Source: CAYGBM01 sp964348225 (GTDB lineage Bacteria; Patescibacteriota; Minisyncoccia; Minisyncoccales; CG1-02-41-26). Taken from it: a DNA stretch of 11,352 nt. The stretch spans positions 1 to 11,352 of the forward strand of contig CAYGBM010000040.1 in the NCBI GenBank assembly GCA_964348225.1, written 5' to 3'. The stretch's first letter is position 1. Each line of letters opens with the position of its first letter. Below, piece after piece: positions 1 to 4,871 of this stretch. The notes under the pieces are model-generated. The model did no database searches. It had not been told where the DNA came from and was given only the letters and a program-made list of their open reading frames with translations. A program made the translations under genes and the position numbers.

Positions 1-857
1 TTGGAAGATAAGGTATTAAAAATAATTTTAGCGCCTGGGTTCTGGTCCAAAACATCAGCTGCAAGTAATGCTACAAAAACATCGTTCCAGAGAAGATTCC
101 CTTTTTCATCAACCAAGCCGATGCGGTCTCCATCGCCATCATAAGAAAAGCCTATGTCTGCTTTTTGTTCAATTACCTTTTTTGCTAATCTCTCTGAAAC
201 CTTTCGTTCTGTGGGATCTGGCGTGCCTATGGGAAAGGTGCCGTCTAGCTCGCAATTGCTTTCAATAACTTCACAGCCGATCTTTCTTAAGAGGTCTGGT
301 ATAAAAGCGCCAGGGGTTGAGCAGCTTGCATCAACAACCACTTTAAATTTCTTTTCAATGTTAAACCTGCTGGCCAAATCGTTAAAATAGGCTTCTTTGA
401 TGTCTTTCTCCTCTACTTTGCCAGGCTTTCCTGCTTGAAAAAAGCTTTCTTCCTCTGAAATCTTTCTCATCTCCTGAACCTCATCTGAGAGCATAGTGCT
501 TGAGAAACCAGTGGCTAACTTAAATCCGTTGTAATCTGCTGGATTATGGGAGGCAGTTACCATAACCCCGCCCCAAGAATCAAGATAATATTGAGCCCAA
601 TAAAGATTGCCAACCAGAGCCAATCCAATGTTTATAACATCAATGCCGGTTGCTAACAAACCTTTGATAAAAGCTTCAGTATATTCTTTGCTTGTTAAGC
701 GGCAATCATAGCCGATAACAGCCTTGTTTTGACCCTGTTTTTGCAGGAAGGTGCCGTATGATTTGCCTAAAATCTCAACGATTTCAGGGTTTAAATCTTT
801 ATCAACAACACCTCTAATATCGTATCCTCGAAAAATAGCTGGATTGATTTTAGCCAT
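1..857 (-). CDS. Phosphomannomutase/phosphoglucomutase, C-terminus cut by window edge
   Basis: This is an alpha-D-phosphohexomutase, which moves a phosphate between C1 and C6 of a hexose via a phosphoserine and so feeds nucleotide-sugar and envelope polysaccharide synthesis in the cytoplasm. I translated 285 residues from the ATG at 857, starting MAKINPAIFRGYDIRG, the usual N-terminal phosphate-site motif. The catalytic serine is S103 in 'TASHNPADYNGFK', and the metal loop is D240-G-D-G-D-R245. The family is usually about 450-460 residues, so roughly 170 residues, with the sugar-binding loop and the C-terminal phosphate-binding domain, lie beyond the left edge. Substrate (mannose or glucose phosphate) cannot be decided. 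It lies 107 bp downstream of a second, diverged mutase on the same strand and may be co-transcribed with it. No Shine-Dalgarno sequence is visible upstream. Confidence 0.93.
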   Translation of the reverse strand, partial: MAKINPAIFRGYDIRGVVDKDLNPEIVEILGKSYGTFLQKQGQNKAVIGYDCRLTSKEYTEAFIKGLLATGIDVINIGLALVGNLYWAQYYLDSWGGVMVTASHNPADYNGFKLATGFSSTMLSDEVQEMRKISEEESFFQAGKPGKVEEKDIKEAYFNDLASRFNIEKKFKVVVDASCSTPGAFIPDLLRKIGCEVIESNCELDGTFPIGTPDPTERKVSERLAKKVIEQKADIGFSYDGDGDRIGLVDEKGNLLWNDVFVALLAADVLDQNPGAKIIFNTLSS

Positions 858-878
858 TTGAGTTTAACAGCAATTTTG

Positions 879-919
879 ACAATACCTCAGACATTGTAAG
901 CTAGTGGTGTCTCAGACAC
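879..919. repeat. Pair of REP-like short palindromes between the two mutase genes
   Basis: Two related hairpins sit in the same orientation. On the minus strand each centres on TGTCTGAG. One is GTGTC-TGA-GACAC (907-919), a perfect 5-bp stem with a TGA loop. The other is ACAATGTC-TGA-GGTATTGT (879-897), an 8-bp stem including two G-T pairs and the same TGA loop. The shared loop and core with different flanking stems suggest two copies of one element rather than chance. They lie in the gap between the mutase genes and would be transcribed if these form an operon. They could be REP-like elements, RNA-processing hairpins or a protein-binding site. No transposase is in the window. Confidence 0.5.
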
Positions 920-947
920 TGCTAATTGGCTGTTTGTTTAAATTTAT

Positions 948-990
948 CCCGCACCTTTTTGACTTTAATGCTCCCGCTTAAAGGTGCGGG
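948..990. other. 11-bp inverted repeat spanning the stop codon of the upstream mutase
   Basis: CCCGCACCTTT at 948-958 pairs perfectly with AAAGGTGCGGG at 980-990, leaving a 21-nt loop that contains the mutase stop codon (965-967). The loop also holds CCCGC (973-977), which can pair instead with GCGGG at 986-990, so two hairpins compete for one arm. Neither strand has a clean T-run after the stem, so a classic intrinsic terminator is unlikely. A 3'-end stabilising or processing structure is possible. Confidence 0.5.
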
Positions 991-2401
991 ATTTATTAAA
1001 GGCTTGGATGCCTTGCTGAATGAGATTTTTGACTTTTTCTTTGTCTGGACCATCTGCCCAGATACGGAAAGCACCAGGCTCGGTTTTAGACTGGCGAAAC
1101 CAAACAAAGTTGCTATCGTCAGCTAAGGCTTTTAAGCCGCCTGTTTCATCGCCTGTTTTTTGTATTTTATAACCTTTTGCTCTAAAATATTGTTCTAATT
1201 TTTGTTTAATTTCAAGAGTCTTTTCTGCTGAACAAACGACCTTTTCTTTCATTTGATAATATCTAGGGTAAGTATCTAAAATATCCAACAAGGATTTTCC
1301 CTCCTCAGCCATCATTTTAATTATTAGGGCAGTAGCCATAATGCCGTCCCGGCATTTAATTGGGGGGACAATAACACCAGCACAGGAGCCCTCACCAGAA
1401 ATAAGGCTGTTCTGCCTTTCCATTTCTTGCACCACATTGATCTCTCCCACCTCAACCTCTTTAATAGTTGCTTGGTGTTTTTTGATAACATCACGTATCA
1501 GATAGGAGCTGGCATCGGTTGAAACAACCACCTGATTTTTAGTGCCTTTTAAAACAGCGTCGCAAGCTAGAGATAAAACATAGTTGCCGTTTAAAACCAC
1601 GCTTGTTTCTTTAACAAATTTGCTGTTTGGATTTAAAACATATTCTACCCTGTCAGCATCGCAATCAAAACCGCAGGCAAACTCAAATTGACCACCTACC
1701 ATCTTTTGAGCTAAATACTTAAGCGATTCTGCATTCGGCTCAATGATTCTTTTAAACTGTCCTGGGTTCTGATTAATAATTTCTGCTGCAACCCCCATTT
1801 CTTGGAACAGCCTTTTCAAAACAACAATACCAGAGCCACCATTAGGATCAACCAGTATTCTTAAATGAGCATTTTTGATCTTTGAAAGGGCTTCTTGCCC
1901 TATAGTAGATAAAATAAAGTTAAGGTAATTCTTAACTGCCTCCTCTACCTTTTCAACTATCTCTGTCTTTTTTGAAAGCCTGGCAACTTCTTTTTCTGCT
2001 TCTTTAAAACCATGGGCTATTTTAATGAATTTATTAAATTGATCAATATGCAAGATAGCCCCATCACTTCTCAGGAATTTAAAGCCATTATATTCTGGCT
2101 CGTTGTGGCTGGCTGAAATATATATGCCACCGTCCGCCCCAAACTTAACAACTGAGTATTCTGTAGCTTGAATCGGCAAAACCCCAACATCAATTACTTT
2201 CCCCAACCCTCCCTCGCAAAGCGCGCTAACTACCGCCTCTTTTAAGGCAAGGCTTGAAGGCCTGGTATCGTAGCCAAGCACCACTATCTCTGGCTTTAAA
2301 AGCTTGAGATAGCTTAAAACATATTGACGAGCAAGCTCTTCTGTTATGCTTTTACTGTAGATTCCCCTTATGCCTGAAAATGATTCAACAAGATCTTTCA
2401 T
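965..2401 (-). CDS. Phosphohexomutase (phosphoglucosamine/phosphoglucomutase-like)
   Basis: This is a full-length alpha-D-phosphohexomutase of 478 residues, a cytoplasmic enzyme interconverting hexose 1- and 6-phosphates. The N-terminus carries 'SFSGIRGIY' (7-15). The catalytic serine is S98 in 'SASHNEPEYNGFK', where the usual Pro after HN is Glu. The metal loop is D246-C-D-A-D-R251, and the phosphate-binding loop near the C-terminus is R436-Q-S-K-T-E-P442. The sugar-binding loop is unusual: G336-E-G-S-C-A-G342 in place of the common GE-x-SGH. This loop and the following 'KCRDGIMA' remind me of archaeal-type GlmM proteins, but that is an impression from memory. It is clearly not a recent duplicate of its downstream neighbour. 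The start is the ATG at 2401. A GGAGG stands 14 nt upstream, rather far for ribosome binding, and it abuts a TATAAT box. Confidence 0.92.
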   Translation of the reverse strand: MKDLVESFSGIRGIYSKSITEELARQYVLSYLKLLKPEIVVLGYDTRPSSLALKEAVVSALCEGGLGKVIDVGVLPIQATEYSVVKFGADGGIYISASHNEPEYNGFKFLRSDGAILHIDQFNKFIKIAHGFKEAEKEVARLSKKTEIVEKVEEAVKNYLNFILSTIGQEALSKIKNAHLRILVDPNGGSGIVVLKRLFQEMGVAAEIINQNPGQFKRIIEPNAESLKYLAQKMVGGQFEFACGFDCDADRVEYVLNPNSKFVKETSVVLNGNYVLSLACDAVLKGTKNQVVVSTDASSYLIRDVIKKHQATIKEVEVGEINVVQEMERQNSLISGEGSCAGVIVPPIKCRDGIMATALIIKMMAEEGKSLLDILDTYPRYYQMKEKVVCSAEKTLEIKQKLEQYFRAKGYKIQKTGDETGGLKALADDSNFVWFRQSKTEPGAFRIWADGPDKEKVKNLIQQGIQAFNKSRTFKREH

Positions 2402-2409
2402 AATAGCCC

Positions 2410-2439
2410 ATTATACCTCCAAATCAATTGACTTTTCAA
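2410..2439 (-). promoter_or_regulatory. Candidate sigma-70-type promoter for the mutase genes
   Basis: On the minus strand TTGAAA (2439-2434) and a perfect TATAAT (2415-2410) are 18 nt apart. Transcription would begin near 2403, about two bases before the ATG at 2401, giving an almost leaderless mRNA. The -35 lies inside the spacer of the opposing rpsF promoter, so the two promoters overlap. This is motif matching only. Confidence 0.55.
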
Positions 2440-2455
2440 GCAATATCAGTAGTAT
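2428..2455 (+). promoter_or_regulatory. Candidate promoter for the rpsF-ssb-rpsR operon
   Basis: TTGACT (2428-2433) and TAGTAT (2450-2455) are 16 nt apart; TATTAA at 2453-2458 is an alternative -10. The predicted start near 2462 is only about two bases before the rpsF ATG, so this mRNA would also be near-leaderless and leave no room for an rpsF leader element. The -10 is weaker than that of the opposing promoter. Confidence 0.45.
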
Positions 2456-2463
2456 TAAGATGT

Positions 2464-2901
2464 ATGCAGGATTATCAATTAACATTTTTGCTCTCCCCCG
2501 AGCTTGACGAAAAAAAACTTGAAGACTTTTCCGAAAAATTCGGGGAGATGCTCAGGAAAGAAGTCAAGGTATCACAATCAGAAGCCCCTAAAAAGGTTAA
2601 GCTCAGCTATCCTATACTAAAAAAGCAAGATGCTTTTTTAGCATGCTTTGAATTTCAAGCAGAAGCTCAAAAGATAGAAGAATTAAAAACCAAAATCAAA
2701 AAACAGCCTGAGATTCTGCGCTTTTTATTAATTAAAAAAGAAAAAACTTTAGAGAAAAAGGAACGAAAACCAAAAGCCCGAAAAGCTTTTGAGAGGAAAA
2801 AGGTTCCTGTCACTGAAAAGGTCGAATTAAAAAAGATAGAAAAAGATTTAGAAAAAATATTAGATTTTACCCACGAAGGCAAGCTGCAAGGCGAAGCCTA
2901 A
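2464..2901 (+). CDS. rpsF: Small-subunit ribosomal protein bS6
   Basis: bS6 binds bS18 and 16S rRNA in the platform of the 30S subunit. The start MQDYQLTFLLSPELDEKKLE matches the family's first strand and helix, 'KLSYPI' (46-51) corresponds to the usual RLAYPI, and 'EILRFLLIKKE' (83-93) is the closing strand. I chose the ATG at 2464; the reading frame continues upstream to a TTG at 2428, but those 12 residues do not fit the family, and that TTG coincides with the candidate -35 box. The product is 145 residues. The bS6 core ends near 93, followed by about 50 residues, strongly basic at first and ending in a predicted helix (KKIEKDLEKILDF). First gene of a three-gene operon, 18 bp before ssb. 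There is no Shine-Dalgarno sequence. Confidence 0.9.
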   Translation: MQDYQLTFLLSPELDEKKLEDFSEKFGEMLRKEVKVSQSEAPKKVKLSYPILKKQDAFLACFEFQAEAQKIEELKTKIKKQPEILRFLLIKKEKTLEKKERKPKARKAFERKKVPVTEKVELKKIEKDLEKILDFTHEGKLQGEA

Positions 2902-2919
2902 TCAGCTGGGTTTTCTAAC

Positions 2920-3474
2920 ATGAATTTAAATAAAACATTTGTGCTTGGGCGCTTAACCCAAGACCCAGACAGAAGAAATCTGCCATCTGGCAACCCAGTA
3001 GTTTCTTTTGGTATAGCCACAAACCGTTATTACACCACCCAAGACGGACAAAAACAAGAAGATACCGAGTTTCACAATATTGTGATGTTTGGAAGACTGG
3101 CACAAATTGCAGCCCAATATTTAAGAAAAGGCTCTCTAGTCTTAATAGAAGGTAGATTAAAAACCAGAAACTGGGAAGACGCTTCAGGGATAAAACACTA
3201 TAGAACAGAAGTTATTGCAGAAAGAATGCAGTTGGGACCGAGGTCAACCAATCCTCAAGTAGTCTCAACTTTCCAACCAGCAGTTTCTCCAAGACCCCAA
3301 ATAAAAAAAGCTGTTTCTGATGAAGAAATTCCGGTGATAGAAGAAAACTCTCCAAGAAGTGAAGAAAAAAGCGAGAAATCAAATGATAACTCAAGCAATA
3401 ACCCAGCAAGAAAGCCAACACCACCAATAGAGGACAAGGAAAAAGAAATAGACGTAAAAGACATACCATTTTAA
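2920..3474 (+). CDS. ssb: Single-stranded DNA-binding protein SSB
   Basis: SSB coats single-stranded DNA during replication, repair and recombination and recruits partner proteins through its C-terminal tip. The 184-residue product has one OB fold (about 1-108), recognisable from 'VLGRLTQDPDRR', 'TEFHNIVMFGRLA' and 'YLRKGSLVLIEGRL'. Positions that stack on DNA in E. coli SSB (W40, W54, F60, W88) appear here as Y37 or Y38, F51, F57 and W85, so two tryptophans are replaced by other aromatics. A disordered, charged, Pro/Ser/Asn-rich linker (about 109-176) leads to the tip 'DVKDIPF', which keeps the conserved DIPF end. It sits between rpsF and rpsR, the standard bacterial order. No clear ribosome binding site precedes the ATG. 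Confidence 0.97.
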   Translation: MNLNKTFVLGRLTQDPDRRNLPSGNPVVSFGIATNRYYTTQDGQKQEDTEFHNIVMFGRLAQIAAQYLRKGSLVLIEGRLKTRNWEDASGIKHYRTEVIAERMQLGPRSTNPQVVSTFQPAVSPRPQIKKAVSDEEIPVIEENSPRSEEKSEKSNDNSSNNPARKPTPPIEDKEKEIDVKDIPF

Positions 3475-3487
3475 GATTGTCAAACAA

Positions 3488-3519
3488 CTCAGCAAAACTT
3501 TTGGGTTCGTTTCGCTGAG
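3488..3519 (+). promoter_or_regulatory. Hairpin between ssb and rpsR covering the likely ribosome entry site
   Basis: CTCAGC (3488-3493) pairs with GCTGAG (3514-3519). Allowing one bulged base (3513), the stem extends by three A-T pairs (3494-3496 with 3510-3512), leaving a 13-nt loop. The only Shine-Dalgarno-like bases before rpsR, GAG at 3517-3519, lie in the 3' arm, nine bases ahead of the ATG at 3529. The hairpin could therefore limit rpsR translation. It has no following T-run, so it is not an intrinsic terminator. Confidence 0.45.
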
Positions 3520-3528
3520 AAAATTAAC

Positions 3529-3726
3529 ATGCATTGTCGTTATTGTCAAAGAGGTCAAAAAGAAATAAATTTTAAAGACGTTCAAAGTCTGAAGTATTTT
3601 ATTTCTTCAGCAGGAAAAATCAGGGCAAGAAAAAAAACCGGCCTTTGCGCCCAGCACCAAAGGAAAATGACCAGAGCCATAAAAAGAGCTAGGTTTATGG
3701 GACTTTTGCCGTATGTCAGAGAATAA
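3529..3726 (+). CDS. rpsR: Small-subunit ribosomal protein bS18, zinc-ribbon type
   Basis: bS18 pairs with bS6 in the 30S platform. The 65-residue product shows the family core clearly: 'INFKDVQSLKYFISSAGKI' (13-31), 'RKKTGLCAQHQRKMTRAIKR' (34-53) and 'ARFMGLLPYV'. It carries C3-x2-C6 and C40-x2-H43, an apparent zinc-binding set seen in one form of bS18 and lost in the cysteine-free form. It is shorter than the E. coli protein (about 75 residues), mainly at the N-terminus. It is the last gene of the rpsF operon, 54 bp after ssb. A TAA stop leads directly into a heptad-repeat tract and then a terminator. Confidence 0.95.
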   Translation: MHCRYCQRGQKEINFKDVQSLKYFISSAGKIRARKKTGLCAQHQRKMTRAIKRARFMGLLPYVRE

Positions 3727-3766
3727 TCTAAAATCTAAAATTGAAAATCTAAAAACTACAAGTTAA
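3725..3766. repeat. Degenerate AT-rich heptad repeat after rpsR
   Basis: Six consecutive 7-bp units start within the rpsR stop codon: AATCTAA, AATCTAA, AATTGAA, AATCTAA, AAACTAC, AAGTTAA. Three are identical and the rest differ at one to three places. The tract is noncoding and lies between the gene end and the terminator. A second heptad tract of related composition lies at the rpoB/rpoC junction. Confidence 0.6.
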
Positions 3767-3788
3767 ATCAAAAAAGATTGAAATGGCA

Positions 3789-3821
3789 AAACAAAAAAGC
3801 CCTGATAGGCCGTTTTTGTTT
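3789..3821. terminator. Bidirectional intrinsic terminator between rpsR and recA
   Basis: AAACAAAAA (3789-3797) pairs with TTTTTGTTT (3813-3821), enclosing a short GC-rich stem GCC (3799-3801) with GGC (3808-3810) and a six-base loop. The A-run and T-run give a U-tract in either direction. The site lies between convergent genes, 62 bp after the rpsR stop and 17 bp beyond the recA stop, where a shared terminator is expected. Confidence 0.75.
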
Positions 3822-3837
3822 ATTTAAACAAGGCAAT

Positions 3838-4851
3838 CTATTTCTCTTCCTTTATTTTTTCTAATAGAGCTTTCCTGATTTCTTTTTCTGTTTTGGGGTT
3901 TTCTTTTAAGAAGGCCTTTGCCCCTTCAAGCCCCTGTCCTAATTTTGTTTTGTCATATTGGAGCCAGCTGCCTGATTTTTTGATAAGCCCATAATTCAAG
4001 CCCATATTTATAAGGTCGGCTGTTTTTGAAATACCTTCGTTGTAATAAATATCAAACTCTGCTGTTTTAAAGGGGGCTGCTACCTTATTTTTAACGATTT
4101 TTGCTTTAATCCTTGAGCCAATGATTTGGTCTCCTTTTTTAATTTGGGCCCTCCTTCTGAGCTGGATTCTTACTGAAGAATAAAACTTCAGAGCCATTCC
4201 TCCAGGCGTTGTTTCTGGATTTCCAAACAAAACGCCGATTTTCATTCTAGTTTGGTTCAGGAATATAATTGAGGTTTTTGTTTTGGCAACAATGCCAGCC
4301 AGCATTCTTAATGCCTGGCTCATCAAACGAGCCTGCCTGCCTATGTGCTGATCGCCGATCTCACCTTCAATTTCTGCTTTGGGAGTTAAAGCAGCCACCG
4401 AGTCAATAACAATAACATCAACCGACTTTGAACGCACTAAGGTTTCAACAATCTGCAAGGCCTGCTCGCCTGAATCGGGCTGGGAAATTAATAAATCTTT
4501 CATATTTACCCCTATTTTTTTGGCATAATCTGGATCCAGGGCGTGTTCAGCATCAACAAAAGCGCCTACCCCTCCCTTTTTCTGGGCTTCAGCTAAAATA
4601 TGTAAAGCTAAGGTAGTTTTGCCTGTGCTCTCTGTCCCAAAAATTTCAATTACTCTGCCTCTTGGCACACCTCCCACTCCTAGAGCTAAATTTAAAGCAA
4701 GAGAGCCGGTTGGAACAGCATCGACATCCACTGCTTTGATGCCGCTCAGCTTCATAATTGCTCCTTCGCCAAATCTTTGCTGAATCTCGGAGATAGCCTC
4801 TTCCAAGCCCTTTTTAGTTTCTTTTTCTTCATTTTTTGATTGTTTAGCCAT
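3838..4851 (-). CDS. recA: Recombinase RecA
   Basis: RecA forms ATP-dependent filaments on single-stranded DNA and drives strand exchange and recombinational repair. The 337 residues cover the N-terminal helix ('GLEEAISEIQQRFGEGAIMKL', 15-35), the ATPase core and the C-terminal domain. Walker A is G72-T-E-S-T-G-K-T79, where the family usually has GPESSGKT, so the conserved proline is T73. The catalytic glutamate is E102 in 'VDAEHALD', Walker B is 'VIVIDSVAAL' ending near D150, and loop 2 lies in 'FGNPETTPGGMALKFY' (209-224). There is no intein. It lies 20 bp after ftsK on the same strand and is probably co-transcribed. I see neither a LexA-type operator nor a Shine-Dalgarno sequence ahead of the ATG at 4851, so SOS control is not indicated. 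Confidence 0.98.
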   Translation of the reverse strand: MAKQSKNEEKETKKGLEEAISEIQQRFGEGAIMKLSGIKAVDVDAVPTGSLALNLALGVGGVPRGRVIEIFGTESTGKTTLALHILAEAQKKGGVGAFVDAEHALDPDYAKKIGVNMKDLLISQPDSGEQALQIVETLVRSKSVDVIVIDSVAALTPKAEIEGEIGDQHIGRQARLMSQALRMLAGIVAKTKTSIIFLNQTRMKIGVLFGNPETTPGGMALKFYSSVRIQLRRRAQIKKGDQIIGSRIKAKIVKNKVAAPFKTAEFDIYYNEGISKTADLINMGLNYGLIKKSGSWLQYDKTKLGQGLEGAKAFLKENPKTEKEIRKALLEKIKEEK

Positions 4852-4871
4852 ATTTTTGGTGATTAAAATTA

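Noticed and set aside
2428..2463. Upstream TTG start for rpsF adding 12 residues
   Set aside because: The added residues do not match bS6, the ATG at 2464 gives the family N-terminus exactly, and the TTG is part of the candidate -35 box.
3475..3528. Known S6:S18 autoregulatory mRNA element
   Set aside because: That element normally lies before rpsF and shows a CCG bulge; the hairpin here lies between ssb and rpsR and has no CCG.
4852..4871. LexA operator ahead of recA
   Set aside because: The 20-bp gap has no CTG-N10-CAG or GAAC-N4-GTTC type palindrome.
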